A stretch of DNA of 64,000 nt from Allobosea sp. TND4EK4 (GCF_900156025.1 NZ_FTMO01000002.1:372001-436000); one strand, 5' to 3'. Shown: positions 38,883 through 48,022, numbered from the stretch's first letter. Notes: generated by a model from the letters alone, not told the origin. Program-made: numbers and translations.

Positions 38883-39974
38883 TCAGCCCCGCTCTGGCAG
38901 CCGATGAAGGTCAAATCCAGGCAGAGGCGGCATCGCGGGATGGGTCAGCGCGATCGCCTTGAACAGCTCGCCCATCTCCGTCGCTCCCGTCGCCGTCAGG
39001 CGGTCGAAGGCCTGAGAGATTCCGTCGCGCTGCGCCGGCCCCGCCTTCTGGGACAGGCGCTGCGCCCGGTCAGCCAGGCCCAATGCCAGCAGGAAGTCCC
39101 GCTGCGTTGAGGGCCCGTGCAGCGCCGCGCCTGCCTGAAGACCCGCCTGGCCGATCCGCTCGAAATCGACATGAACGGTGAGGTCGGCCTCCCCCGGTTC
39201 CGCCAGCGGGTCGACGAAGGCGTGCCGCTTCACCGCCTGCAACGTGTCGCCGAAGCCGGAGCGGGCCGAGCCGTAGTCGATGAACAAGGCTGCGCCGCCT
39301 GCCGAGGCGAGATGCCGAGCAACCTCCGCGGTGACTGCGAGGGCAGCCGCCGGCTGCTCGAACACACTGCCGGCCTGAGCGCGAAGCTTGAATCCATCCT
39401 CGACCGCCGGGGCGAGCCCGAACGTCAGCCCCCCCGCCGCGTCCAATCCGACGAGCCGCTCCCGCCAGCCCTGCTGCGTCATCACGAACTGGTCGAGCGG
39501 CAGCGCGTCGAGGAACTCGTTGCCGATCACGACGACGGGCCCGTCGAGCGCGGAGCCGAGCGAATCATGCCAGGCCGGATCGGCCGCGTGCAGCGAAGCC
39601 GCCTGGCTCGCGCGCAAGGTCGGACTTGTCTCGACCAGATGCACCGAAGCCGCCTCGCGGAAGCCGGGCACGATCCGCGTCGCCCGCAGCAGATCGGCCA
39701 TCAGCGTGCCGCGGCCGGGGCCGAGCTCGATCAGCCGGAAACGGGCCGGCGCGCCCATCGCCTGCCAGGCGTGAGCGGCCCAGAGCCCGATCAGCTCGCC
39801 GAACATCTGGCTGATCTCGGGGGCGGTGGTGAAATCGCCCTCCTGACCGAAGGGGTCGCGCGTGATGTAGTAGCCATGGCGCGGATGGCCGAGGGCCAGC
39901 GCCATGAAGCGCGAGATCGGCAGCGGCCCCTCTGCCGCGATCAGGCGGGTGAGCTCCGCCTTCAGCGCACTCAA
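38883..39974 (-). CDS. Class I SAM-dependent methyltransferase, MidA/NDUFAF7 family
   Basis: 363 aa from a TTG at 39974, which overlaps the lgt stop by 4 nt (TTGA). SAM site LIELGPGRGTLMADLL and the family block GEFLDALPLDQFV-like IGNEFLDALP. NDUFAF7 methylates an Arg of complex I subunit NDUFS2 in mitochondria; alphaproteobacterial homologues probably do the same to NuoD, by inference. Middle gene of the lgt operon. Confidence 0.9.
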   Translation of the reverse strand: MSALKAELTRLIAAEGPLPISRFMALALGHPRHGYYITRDPFGQEGDFTTAPEISQMFGELIGLWAAHAWQAMGAPARFRLIELGPGRGTLMADLLRATRIVPGFREAASVHLVETSPTLRASQAASLHAADPAWHDSLGSALDGPVVVIGNEFLDALPLDQFVMTQQGWRERLVGLDAAGGLTFGLAPAVEDGFKLRAQAGSVFEQPAAALAVTAEVARHLASAGGAALFIDYGSARSGFGDTLQAVKRHAFVDPLAEPGEADLTVHVDFERIGQAGLQAGAALHGPSTQRDFLLALGLADRAQRLSQKAGPAQRDGISQAFDRLTATGATEMGELFKAIALTHPAMPPLPGFDLHRLPERG

Positions 39975-40813
39975 GCCGAGGCCTCGCGGCGAGAGCGCAG
40001 CACCAGCCAGATCCCGGCGAACAGCACCGGCAGAGAGAGCAGCATGCCCATGGTGATCCCCCCGGAGAGCGCATCGACCGAGGTTCCGAACAGGAAGCCG
40101 AGCTGGGGATCGGGCTCGCGGAAGAACTCGCAGACGATCCGCGCGATCGCATAGCCGATGCCGAAGACGCCCGCGACCAGCCCCGGCCGGCGGAACCAGC
40201 CGGACCAGACCAGCACATTCACCACCGCGAAGAGCAGGATGCCTTCGGCGAAGGCTTCGAAGAGCTGGCTCGGATAGCGCGGCTCTGGCCCGCCATTGGG
40301 GAACACCATCGCCCAGGGGAAGTCTGGCGCCGGCCGGCCCCACAATTCGCTGTTGATGAAATTGGCGATGCGGCCGAGGAACAGGCCGATCGGCACGACG
40401 GCCGCCGCCAGATCGAAGACCGGGAGCGCCGGATAGCCGCGGCGCCTGGCGAAGGTCCACAGCCCGAGCGTGGCGCCGATCAGCCCGCCATGGAAGGACA
40501 TGCCGCCCTGCCAGATCGCCAGGATGTCCTGCGGCCGTTCGAGATAGCGCGGCAGGTCGTAGAACAGCACGAAGCCGGTGCGTCCGCCGAGCACGACGCC
40601 GAAGGCGACGAAGAGCAGCATGTCGTCCAGCTCTTCCGGCCTCGGCCGCGCGAGCCCGCCCCAGAGCCGGTCCGTTGCCACCAGCCGGCGCGCATACCAC
40701 CATCCGCCGAGCAGCCCGACGACATAGGCGAGCCCATACCATTTGATCGCGAGCGGCCCGAGCTGGACCGCAACCGGATCGATCATCGGAAAGGGAATGG
40801 CGAAGACGGGCAT
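39971..40813 (-). CDS. lgt: Prolipoprotein diacylglyceryl transferase
   Basis: 280 aa, seven hydrophobic segments. Transfers diacylglycerol from phosphatidylglycerol to the lipobox Cys. Conserved YGLAYVVGLLGGWWYAR, MSFHGGLIG with the essential His, and the Lgt signature GRIANFINSELWGRP. First gene of the operon, coupled to the methyltransferase by a 4-nt overlap. Confidence 0.96.
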   Translation of the reverse strand: MPVFAIPFPMIDPVAVQLGPLAIKWYGLAYVVGLLGGWWYARRLVATDRLWGGLARPRPEELDDMLLFVAFGVVLGGRTGFVLFYDLPRYLERPQDILAIWQGGMSFHGGLIGATLGLWTFARRRGYPALPVFDLAAAVVPIGLFLGRIANFINSELWGRPAPDFPWAMVFPNGGPEPRYPSQLFEAFAEGILLFAVVNVLVWSGWFRRPGLVAGVFGIGYAIARIVCEFFREPDPQLGFLFGTSVDALSGGITMGMLLSLPVLFAGIWLVLRSRREASA

Positions 40814-40936
40814 GGCTCAGTCCGGCGGCAGGCGGGGCAGATGGCCGCCTGGCCGCCGAATGGTCAAGAAAAAAGGCTTCGCTGCGGCGGCCTGCCGTCG
40901 AGAACATCAAAGGACGTTTCGGCCAACGAATAACGC

Positions 40937-40976
40937 GGGTCATCGCGGGCGACTCGCAGGGAGGCCCGGGATGACC
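40937..40976. repeat. Dispersed palindromic repeat, copy near lgt
   Basis: CGGGTCATCGCGGGC ... GCCCGGGATGACCCG: ends match the minimal copy at 18579, with one changed base in the left arm. Lies between lgt and the convergent-side oxidoreductase gene. Confidence 0.7.
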
Positions 40977-41063
40977 CGTTGCACAACCCGAGGATCACTT
41001 TTTCGGCGTCGGCCAAGTATCTGCCACAACTCGCAGCATGAGGCTCGGGCTAGCCCGCGACTG

Positions 41064-42083
41064 TCAGAGCTTCACGATCAGCTTGCCGAAGTTCTTGCCC
41101 TCGAGCAGGCCGATCAGCGCCTCGGGCGCCTTTTCGAGCCCCTCGACGATGTCCTCCTTGTACTTGACCGTGCCGTCTGCGACCCAGCGGGTCATCTCGT
41201 CCTGGAAGGCCTTGCCTTGCGTGGGAACGAATTCGCGCTGGATGAAGCCGCGGATCGTCAGGCTCCTGGAGAGCACCTGCCGCATCAGCAGCGGCAACCG
41301 GTCCGGCCCGGGGAAATCGCCGGTAGCATTGTACTGCGCCACCAAGCCGCACACCGGAATGCGGGCGAAGGTGTTGAGCAGCGGGAACACCGCGTCCCAG
41401 ACATGGCCGCCGACATTCTCGAAATAGACGTCGATGCCGTCCGGGCAGGCGGCGGCGAGCTGGCTCGCCATGTCGGGATCGCGATGGTCGATGACCGCGT
41501 CGAATCCGAAGGTCTCGCGAACGAAGGCGCACTTCTCGGGCCCGCCGGCGATGCCGACCGCACGCGCGCCCTTCAGCCTCGCGATCTGGCCGACGGCGGA
41601 GCCGACCGGCCCGCTGGCGGCGGCCACCACCACTGTCTCGCCCGGCTTCGGCTGGCCGATCGCCAGCAGCCCGGCATAGGCGGTGAAGCCTGGCATGCCG
41701 AGCACGCCCAGCGCCGTGGTGACCGGGGCGGCCTTGGGGTCGAGCTTGCGCAGTCCCTTGGCCGCGACGGCGGCATGGCTCTGCCAGCCGGAATAGGAGA
41801 GCACGATGTCGCCCGCCCTGAACGCCGGGTCGCGGCTCTCGATCACCTCCGCGACCGTCCCGCCTTCCATCACCTGGCCGATCTCGACAGGCGCGGCATA
41901 GGATTTCGCGGCGCTCATCCGCCCGCGCATATAGGGGTCGAGCGAGAGATAGAGCGTCTTCAGCAGCACCTGCCCGTCGGAGATCGTCGGGATCGGGGCG
42001 CGTTCGAGCCGGAAGTTCCCGGGGTCGGGGCGCCCTTCGGGCCGGGAGGCGAGGACGATCCGGGTGCCATCGGGCTGCGACAT
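41064..42083 (-). CDS. NADP-dependent medium-chain oxidoreductase (CurA/YncB-like)
   Basis: 339 aa. No catalytic zinc motif; has SLDPYMRGRM, LGMPGFTAYAGLL, the Rossmann loop AAASGPVGSAVGQIARLKG and FENVGGHVWDAV, as in leukotriene B4 dehydrogenase/curcumin reductase-like enzymes that reduce alpha,beta-unsaturated ketones. Start at 42083 matches the family. Monocistronic by layout. Physiological substrate unknown. Confidence 0.92.
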   Translation of the reverse strand: MSQPDGTRIVLASRPEGRPDPGNFRLERAPIPTISDGQVLLKTLYLSLDPYMRGRMSAAKSYAAPVEIGQVMEGGTVAEVIESRDPAFRAGDIVLSYSGWQSHAAVAAKGLRKLDPKAAPVTTALGVLGMPGFTAYAGLLAIGQPKPGETVVVAAASGPVGSAVGQIARLKGARAVGIAGGPEKCAFVRETFGFDAVIDHRDPDMASQLAAACPDGIDVYFENVGGHVWDAVFPLLNTFARIPVCGLVAQYNATGDFPGPDRLPLLMRQVLSRSLTIRGFIQREFVPTQGKAFQDEMTRWVADGTVKYKEDIVEGLEKAPEALIGLLEGKNFGKLIVKL

Positions 42084-42207
42084 GAGCTGTTCGATCCTTG
42101 CTGGAGGCGCGGGGCGCGCCATTCCGTCGCATATTGGGACCGGACTTCGACAATGACAGGGCGGCCGCGCCGATAAGGTAGCTCGGGGCTGCCGGCGCAG
42201 GGCTTGC

Positions 42208-42816
42208 TCACGAGCTTTCGCGGAGGCGATCCAGGGCTCGGGGATGGTCGGAAAGAGGCTGTCGGCGCGCCTGCCAGGCGGCGATGACGGCATCGGCATT
42301 CGCGGCGGCATCGACCGTGCCGTCCACCTCGACGTCATAGGTGCAGTAGGAATGGATGCGGTGGAAGTCGCGCCGCGCGTCGCCGAGCGGCCGGTCGCCG
42401 CGTGCGATCTCGCGCCGCTCCAGTTCATCCAGGGGGCAGTGAACGCCGATGAAGAAGACGTCGAGCCCGGCGAGCGTCATGGCCAGCCGCGTCAGCCAGG
42501 CCTCGCTCTCCATGATATGCTCGACAATCAGGTCGTTGCCCGCCTCGGCATAGGCGACGAGCGAACGCTCGAAGCCGATGAAGAACGGCTCGCGCAGCGC
42601 GCGCCAGTCGAATTCCCTGCTGCGGATCCGCGCTGTCGGCAGGACGCCTGAATCGCGCAGATGATCAATCGAGATATGCCAGAACGGCCCAGGCATTCGG
42701 GCCTGAAGCATCCGCGCTAGCGTGGATTTTCCGCTGCTGGACGCGCCGTTGATCAGGAGGATGCGACCGGGCGGCAGGCCCGTCTGCAAATCGCGGGGAG
42801 ACGACAAATCCGCCAT
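42208..42816 (-). CDS. Chloramphenicol phosphotransferase-like P-loop kinase
   Basis: 202 aa. Walker A GASSSGKST near residue 24-32, then FWHISIDHLRDSGVLP, matching the CPT-like family. True CPT phosphorylates chloramphenicol; most homologues have unknown substrates, so resistance should not be assumed. Ends with a Ser-rich tail. No partner genes. Confidence 0.82.
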   Translation of the reverse strand: MADLSSPRDLQTGLPPGRILLINGASSSGKSTLARMLQARMPGPFWHISIDHLRDSGVLPTARIRSREFDWRALREPFFIGFERSLVAYAEAGNDLIVEHIMESEAWLTRLAMTLAGLDVFFIGVHCPLDELERREIARGDRPLGDARRDFHRIHSYCTYDVEVDGTVDAAANADAVIAAWQARRQPLSDHPRALDRLRESS

Positions 42817-42968
42817 GCGCGCTGTTCCGGATCGCGGCGCACCAAACGGCGCGCGGGAGGCGCGGATGGATGGCGAACGAGCCGCCCTGCGTCAAGGACA
42901 AGCAAACCGGCTTCATCGGATGAAGCGGCGCCTTGCAGGGGCAAGGAGCGCCCTGCAGGCGGAGAATG

Positions 42969-43271
42969 TCAGGCCGTCTTCGCCGCCGGCTTGGCCTTGG
43001 GTGCAGCCTTGGGCTTCGGCGCGGCCTTGGCGGTCGGCTTGGCGCGAGAGGACTTCGCCTTCGGCGGCGCAGCGGCCTTGGCCGCGGCCTCTTCGGCATC
43101 CCGCGCCATGCGCAACGCCTTCAGCTTTTCGGTCTTCAGTCTCGTCTGGCTGGCCGCGTCGTCCAGCGCCTGCCAGGCGAGCAGCGCGTCGCGCTTGCGC
43201 TGCTCCGTCGTCTCGAAAGCGGCTTGCGCCCGGGCCTTGATCTCATCCAGCTTCATGTTGCGGCTCGACAT
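42969..43271 (-). CDS. Small basic protein with Ala/Lys/Pro-rich histone H1-like tail
   Basis: 100 aa. First ~65 residues are helical and charged (MKLDEIKARAQAAFETTEQRKRDALLAW), the last ~35 are a low-complexity AKPAPKAK-type tail resembling H1-like or AlgP-like proteins, suggesting nucleic acid binding. AAGGAG ribosome site. It lies 32 bp after rpsU and is probably in the same transcript. Function unknown. Confidence 0.75.
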   Translation of the reverse strand: MSSRNMKLDEIKARAQAAFETTEQRKRDALLAWQALDDAASQTRLKTEKLKALRMARDAEEAAAKAAAPPKAKSSRAKPTAKAAPKPKAAPKAKPAAKTA

Positions 43272-43303
43272 GACAGGCTCCTTTCGGCAAAGGGGGGACG
43301 TGA

Positions 43304-43573
43304 TCACGCCGCCGGCGGACGGGGGGCTCCAGCCCGCGGCTTGAGCGGCAGCTTGCGCTTCGGCGCCGGCAGCAGGCCTTCGCGCTGCGCCTGCTTGCGG
43401 GCGAGCTTCTTGGCGCGGCGCACGGCCTCGCCGGCTTCCCGCACCCGCTTCTCCGACGGCTTCTCATAGGCACGACGCTGCTTCATCTCGCGGAACACGC
43501 CTTCGCGCTGCAGCTTCTTCTTCAGGACGCGCAGCGCCTGTTCGACATTGTTGTCCCGCACGAGAACTTGCAT
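43304..43573 (-). CDS. rpsU: 30S ribosomal protein S21
   Basis: 89 aa. [31 protein letters not shown] is the S21 fold, extended by the usual basic alphaproteobacterial tail. GAAGGA ribosome site. A strong intrinsic terminator ends only 18 bp upstream of the start codon, so expression must pass through it from csp or start inside the short gap. Confidence 0.96.
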   Translation of the reverse strand: MQVLVRDNNVEQALRVLKKKLQREGVFREMKQRRAYEKPSEKRVREAGEAVRRAKKLARKQAQREGLLPAPKRKLPLKPRAGAPRPPAA

Positions 43574-43591
43574 GGTCGTCCTTCTCTCATC

Positions 43592-43630
43592 AAAAAAACA
43601 AAAGGGCCGGGCGACTAATCCCGACCCTTC
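43592..43630 (-). terminator. Terminator/attenuator between csp and rpsU
   Basis: Minus strand: AAGGGTCGGG, loop of 8, CCCGGCCCTT, then TTGTTTTTTT. Ten-bp stem with one T-G pair. It follows the csp gene by about 85 bp and precedes the rpsU ATG by 18 bp, giving it the geometry of an attenuator for rpsU as well as a terminator for csp. Confidence 0.85.
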
Positions 43631-43714
43631 GATCACCGCTGTCGCAGAACGTTCGCGTCGTGGCGCCAGTACATCCGTGGTCGCCTCATATCTCCGCCGC
43701 TCCGCGTGATGCGG

Positions 43715-43924
43715 TTACTCGGCGCGCAGATTGTCCGCAGAGCTCTTGCCCGAACGCTTGTCCTGGACGAGCTCGTAGGAGATCTTCTGGCCTTCGCGCA
43801 GCTCGCGCATGCCGGCCCGCTCGACGGCGCTGATATGGACGAACACGTCCTGGCCGCCATCGTCAGGCTGAATGAAACCGAAACCCTTGGTCGCGTTGAA
43901 CCACTTCACAGCACCCGAAGCCAT
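43715..43924 (-). CDS. CspA-family cold-shock protein
   Basis: 69 aa, a single cold-shock domain with RNP1 KGFGFI and RNP2 VFVHIS. Binds single-stranded nucleic acid; homologues melt RNA secondary structure and act as antiterminators. AAGGAG ribosome site, about 130-nt untranslated leader from a clear promoter, as expected for cold-inducible csp mRNAs. Same strand as rpsU. Confidence 0.96.
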   Translation of the reverse strand: MASGAVKWFNATKGFGFIQPDDGGQDVFVHISAVERAGMRELREGQKISYELVQDKRSGKSSADNLRAE

Positions 43925-44305
43925 CGAAAACTCCTTTAAAAACGATTGTCCAATCCGCGCAGGAATGCGCGGTTGCATAAACTCGATCAAAGGAAGAAAT
44001 CGTCAGCGTGCGGCGCCGAAGGCGCGAACGGCCAAGTCATCAGGCCCGATATCGAGACCAATATCTAAGCGACCGGCCGCAATTTGTCAAACCCCGACCA
44101 AAAGCACCAAAATCGAATAGCGATTGTTGTACGCTTCCTCCAAGTGAAATCTGCCAGAAAATCTTGCGCTGAATTGATATTCCCCGAGAGAAATCTGCCG
44201 GATTCCAGAGCGCTATGCGGCTCGCAGTCCCGCTGCCGGTTCGCATCGCGCCTGTTCGGAACGCCCCGCGCCTCCTGACATGACGAAGCCGCCGCGGCAT
44301 CCTAC
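43925..44305. other. 381-bp divergent region: csp leader and uvrC upstream region
   Basis: Holds the csp promoter at 44062-44090 and the untranslated csp leader (about 43925-44055). The remaining 200 bp before uvrC is AT-richer with no gene seen. Confidence 0.6.
44062..44090 (-). promoter_or_regulatory. Sigma70-type promoter of csp
   Basis: Minus strand TTGACA (44090-44085), 17-bp spacer, TAGATA (44067-44062). Near-consensus, in a gap upstream of the cold-shock gene; predicted transcript start about 44055. Confidence 0.75.
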
Positions 44306-46414
44306 ATGAGGCCCATGAATCGCGAGCGCCAAGACGACCTGCCCCAGGAGGACTACGAGGACGAGGAGGACGCCCTCCCCGCTTCCGAGCCTGCGGTCGA
44401 TCTTGCCGAGGCGGCACCCGGCGCGCTCAAGGCCGGCATCGAGGTCATCCAGCAATTCGCCCGGCATCTGCCGAACAAGCCCGGCGTCTACCGCATGTTC
44501 GATCGTGCGGGCGAGGTGCTCTATGTCGGCAAGGCCAAGAGCCTGAAGAACCGGGTGACGGCCTATGCCCGCGGCATGGCCCACACCAACGCCGTCGCCC
44601 GGATGATCGCCGAGACGGCGAACATGGAATTCGTCACCACCGGCACCGAGACCGAGGCGCTGCTGCTCGAATCCAACCTGATCAAGCAGTTGCGGCCGCG
44701 CTACAACGTGCTGCTCAGGGACGACAAGTCCTTCCCCTACATCCTGCTGAGCGGCGACCACGAGGCGCCCGCTCTGTTCAAGCATCGCGGCTCGCGGCAC
44801 CGCAAGGGCGATTATTTCGGCCCCTTCGCCTCGGTCTGGGCGGTCAAGCGCACCATCGACGCGCTCCAGAAGGCCTTCCTGATCCGCACCTGCTCGGACT
44901 CCTTCTACGAGAACCGCACCAGGCCCTGCCTGCTCTATCAGATCAAGCGCTGCTCCGGCCCCTGCACCCGCGAAATCGAGATTTCCGACTACCAGGCCCT
45001 CGTCGGCCAGGCGCGCGACTTCCTGTCGGGCCGCTCCTCGGCGGTGAAGCAGCTGCTCTCGGCCCGGATGCAGGAGGCGGCGGAGGAACTCGAATTCGAG
45101 AAGGCCGCGCGCTATCGCGACCGCCTCGCCGCGCTCTCGGCGGTCCAGGCCGGGCAGGACATCAACACCCAGGGCGTCGAGGAAGCGGATGTCTTCGCCA
45201 TCGACGAGCAGGCCGGGCATTTCTGCGTCGAGATCTTCTTCTTCCGGAACCACCAGAACTGGGGCAACCGCGCCCTCTTTCCGCGCGCCGACCGCTCGCT
45301 GACGCCGACCGAGGTGCTGGCCTCGGTGGTCGCTCAGTTCTACGACGACAAGCCCCCGCCAAGGCTCGTTCTGCTCTCCCATCCGGTCGAGGAGATCGAG
45401 CTGCTCGGCCAGGCGCTGTCGGCCCGCGCGGGCCGCAAGGTCGAGGTCGCCAATCCCAAGCGCGGCGAGCGCGCCGACCTGATGGCCCATGCCGTGAAGA
45501 ACGCGCGCGAGGCCCTCTCCCGCAAGCTCGCCGAGAATGCGGGGCAGCAGTCGCTCCTCGCAGCGCTCGGCGCCGCCTTCGGCATGGAGACGCCGCCGCG
45601 ACGCGTCGAGGTCTACGACAACTCCCATATCATGGGCACGAACGCGGTCGGCGGCATGGTCGTCGCCGGATCGGAGGGCTTCATGAAGAGCCACTACCGC
45701 ACCTTCAACATCTCGACCGACACCATCGCCGGCGACGATTTCGGCATGATGCGCGAGGTGCTGACGCGGCGCTTCGCCAGGTTGGCGAAGGAAAACGCGA
45801 CCGGCTCTCCTCCCCCCGGTGAGGAGGAGCTGGAGGTCGGGGTCGCGCCGCCTGGTGAACTCTCGCCGAGCGGGGCTGCCCCCATGCCTCCCCCTTCCCC
45901 ACAAGGGGGAAAGGAGGCGCCCTCCCGCCGGGCACGCGCCCTGCAAGACCGCGACGGCTTCCCCTCCCGGCCCGATCTCGTCATCGTCGATGGCGGCAAG
46001 GGCCAGTTCTCGGCCGCGCTGAAGATCATGCGGGAGCTTGGCGCGGCCGACATCCCGCTGGTCGCCATCGCCAAGGGGGAGGACAGGAACGCGATGCGCG
46101 AGACCTTCCACATGGCCGGCCGCGAGCCCTTCAAGCTGCAGCCGCGCGACCCGGCTCTCTATTTCATCCAGCGCCTGCGGGACGAAGCTCACCGCTTCGC
46201 GATCGGCACGCACCGCGCCAAGCGCAAGCGCGACACGATGAAGAACCCGCTCGACGAGATCCCCGGCATCGGTCCCTCGCGGAAACGTGCGCTGCTGCTG
46301 CATTTCGGTACGGTGAAGGCGATCCAGCGCGCCAAGCTCGACGATCTGATGCGTACGCCCGGCGTCAACGCCGCTACAGCGAAGGCCGTGCATGATTTTT
46401 TTCATGATGCTTGA
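44306..46414 (+). CDS. uvrC: UvrABC excinuclease subunit C
   Basis: 702 aa, longer than the ~610-680 usual. Makes both incisions in nucleotide excision repair. N-terminal GIY-YIG nuclease ([27 protein letters not shown], about residues 55-135), UVR domain (about 240-275), RNase H-like C-terminal nuclease ([26 protein letters not shown]), HhH pair ([18 protein letters not shown]). Residues about 500-545 are a Pro/Gly/Glu-rich insertion encoded by a repeat-like segment (45803-45940). A second ATG at 44315 is an alternative start. Confidence 0.95.
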   Translation: MRPMNRERQDDLPQEDYEDEEDALPASEPAVDLAEAAPGALKAGIEVIQQFARHLPNKPGVYRMFDRAGEVLYVGKAKSLKNRVTAYARGMAHTNAVARMIAETANMEFVTTGTETEALLLESNLIKQLRPRYNVLLRDDKSFPYILLSGDHEAPALFKHRGSRHRKGDYFGPFASVWAVKRTIDALQKAFLIRTCSDSFYENRTRPCLLYQIKRCSGPCTREIEISDYQALVGQARDFLSGRSSAVKQLLSARMQEAAEELEFEKAARYRDRLAALSAVQAGQDINTQGVEEADVFAIDEQAGHFCVEIFFFRNHQNWGNRALFPRADRSLTPTEVLASVVAQFYDDKPPPRLVLLSHPVEEIELLGQALSARAGRKVEVANPKRGERADLMAHAVKNAREALSRKLAENAGQQSLLAALGAAFGMETPPRRVEVYDNSHIMGTNAVGGMVVAGSEGFMKSHYRTFNISTDTIAGDDFGMMREVLTRRFARLAKENATGSPPPGEEELEVGVAPPGELSPSGAAPMPPPSPQGGKEAPSRRARALQDRDGFPSRPDLVIVDGGKGQFSAALKIMRELGAADIPLVAIAKGEDRNAMRETFHMAGREPFKLQPRDPALYFIQRLRDEAHRFAIGTHRAKRKRDTMKNPLDEIPGIGPSRKRALLLHFGTVKAIQRAKLDDLMRTPGVNAATAKAVHDFFHDA
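45803..45940. repeat. Repeat-like GC-rich segment inside uvrC
   Basis: CCTCCCCCCGGTGAGGAGG and CCTCCCCCTT...AAGGGGGAAAGGAGG form two hairpins. This composition and plan is typical of intergenic dispersed repeats in Rhizobiales, yet here it is translated in frame as a low-complexity loop between the two halves of the UvrC C-terminal nuclease. Confidence 0.6.
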
Positions 46415-46471
46415 TCATTCCGTCACATTCCCGGTCTTGCGTGTTGACGCCGCAATGGCAGGATTGCTTTG

Positions 46472-47092
46472 GTGCTCAACGTGACGATTCTTCCAGACGC
46501 CATCAGGCGGCGCGGCCCCTGGTCGCTCCCGAACCTGCTCACCTACGGCCGGATCCTCGCGATTCCGGCCCTGGTCGCGATCCTGTTCTGGCCGACCGAC
46601 GACTGGATGCGCTGGATTGCGCTGGCGATCTACACGCTCGCGGCCATCACCGATTATCTCGACGGCTACATCGCCCGCGCCTGGAGCCAGCAATCGGCCA
46701 TCGGCCGCATGCTCGACCCGATTGCCGACAAGCTGCTGGTCGCCGCGCTGCTGCTGATGCTGGTCTATACCGGGCAGGTCCATGGCTGGACCCTCTGGGC
46801 GGCCATCGTGATCCTCTGCCGCGAGATCCTGGTCTCGGGCCTGCGCGAGTTTCTGGCCGATCTCAAGGTCAGCGTGCCGGTCAGCAGGGTTGCGAAGTGG
46901 AAGACGACGCTGCAGCTCTTCTCGCTCGGCTTCCTGATCGCGGGCCCGGCCGGCGACAAGGTGCTGCCGGCGAACACCCAGATCGGCATCGCCCTGCTCT
47001 GGGCCGCCGCGGCGCTGACGATGTATACCGGCTGGGACTATTTCAACGCCGGCATCCGCTATCTCGTCGAGGAAGACGAGCGCGTGCCGTGA
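46472..47092 (+). CDS. pgsA: CDP-diacylglycerol-glycerol-3-phosphate 3-phosphatidyltransferase
   Basis: 206 aa, about five hydrophobic segments. Makes phosphatidylglycerol-phosphate. The CDP-alcohol phosphotransferase signature is complete: DYLDGYIAR then SAIGRMLDPIADK. GTG at 46472 is preferred because AGGA lies 8 nt upstream; the in-frame TTG just before it is less likely. Follows uvrC by about 57 bp; moaD follows, an arrangement frequent in Rhizobiales. Confidence 0.94.
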   Translation: MLNVTILPDAIRRRGPWSLPNLLTYGRILAIPALVAILFWPTDDWMRWIALAIYTLAAITDYLDGYIARAWSQQSAIGRMLDPIADKLLVAALLLMLVYTGQVHGWTLWAAIVILCREILVSGLREFLADLKVSVPVSRVAKWKTTLQLFSLGFLIAGPAGDKVLPANTQIGIALLWAAAALTMYTGWDYFNAGIRYLVEEDERVP

Positions 47093-47111
47093 CCGAAGGC
47101 ACCGGCTCGAG

Positions 47112-47402
47112 ATGAGCGACACTCCGCAGGCGCAGACCGACACGCGCAGCGTCAAGCTGGTTTACTTCGCCTGGGTGCGCGAGCGCGTCGGGCGTCCAGA
47201 AGAGACGCTCGCGATCCCTGCAAGCCTTGCGACCGTGGCCGACCTCGCCCGCTGGCTGAAGACGCGCGGAGAGGGCTACGAAGCCGCCTTCGCCGACGAG
47301 ACGGTGGTCCGCGCCGCGCTCGACCATGTCCACGCCAAGCCGCAGGCGCCGCTCGGCGATGCCCGTGAGATCGCGTTCTTCCCGCCGATGACGGGAGGAT
47401 GA
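47112..47402 (+). CDS. moaD: Molybdopterin synthase sulfur carrier subunit
   Basis: 96 aa. Ubiquitin-like fold with the C-terminal Gly-Gly (PPMTGG) that is thiocarboxylated to donate sulfur to precursor Z. LVYFAWVRERVG and REIAFFPPMTGG are characteristic. Its enzyme partner moaE follows after a 161-bp gap filled by a dispersed palindrome. Serves the Mo-cofactor enzymes, including the sulfite-oxidase-like protein at 4139. Confidence 0.94.
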   Translation: MSDTPQAQTDTRSVKLVYFAWVRERVGRPEETLAIPASLATVADLARWLKTRGEGYEAAFADETVVRAALDHVHAKPQAPLGDAREIAFFPPMTGG

Positions 47403-47420
47403 GGGATGGCGCCGATGCTC

Positions 47421-47553
47421 TGTCATTCCGGGGCCGCGCATAGCGCGGAACCCGGAACCCACGACCGGGCGAGCGGGCCGCGATATGCTGTCCTCACCAC
47501 GACACCCGGTCTTGGGTTCCGGGTTCGCGCCGGCGGCGCGCCCCGGAATGACA
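47421..47553. repeat. Dispersed palindromic repeat between moaD and moaE
   Basis: TGTCATTCCGGGGC ... GCCCCGGAATGACA ends with nested arms GGAACCCGGAACCC / GGGTTCCGGGTTC. It fills nearly the whole gap inside an operon, so it would be transcribed as a large hairpin. Confidence 0.75.
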
Positions 47554-47563
47554 GGCAGCGTCG

Positions 47564-48022
47564 ATGACCCCCACCATCCGCATCCAGCGCGAGGATTTCG
47601 ATCCCGCCGCCGAGATCGCCGCGATGTCGGCGGGCCGGACCGATATCGGGGCCGTCGTCTCCTTCAGCGGCCTCTGCCGCGACGAGGCCGGAACGCTGTC
47701 GGCGCTGGAGCTCGAACATTATCCCGGCATGGCCGAGGCCGAGATCGCCCGCGTCGCCGCTGAAGCCGCGGCCCGCTGGCCGCTGATGGGCCTCCTCGCC
47801 ATTCACCGCCATGGCCTGGTCAGGCCGGGCGAGCAGATCGTGCTGGTGCTCGCGGCCTCCGCCCATCGCCGCGCCGCTTTCGAGGCCGCCGACTTCATGA
47901 TGGATTATCTCAAGACCCGTGCCCCGTTCTGGAAGCGCGAACACCGCGCCGACGGCACGCTGGGCGGCTGGGTCGAAGCCAGGAGCGAGGATGACGATGC
48001 GGCGCAGCGCTGGACGATCTGA
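47564..48022 (+). CDS. moaE: Molybdopterin synthase catalytic subunit
   Basis: 152 aa. Catalyses dithiolene formation with MoaD. Typical blocks: GAVVSFSGLCRDE, AIHRHGLVRPGEQIVLV and MMDYLKTRAPFWKRE with the active-site Lys residues. A little C-terminal extension. The last 32 bp overlap the next gene. Confidence 0.95.
   Translation: MTPTIRIQREDFDPAAEIAAMSAGRTDIGAVVSFSGLCRDEAGTLSALELEHYPGMAEAEIARVAAEAAARWPLMGLLAIHRHGLVRPGEQIVLVLAASAHRRAAFEAADFMMDYLKTRAPFWKREHRADGTLGGWVEARSEDDDAAQRWTI

Noticed and set aside
42208-42816. Chloramphenicol resistance
   Set aside because: Only family-level similarity to CPT; homologues without resistance are common and nothing in the context suggests antibiotic production or resistance.
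44213-46405. Minus-strand open frame across uvrC
   Set aside because: Antisense shadow; uvrC has all expected domains.
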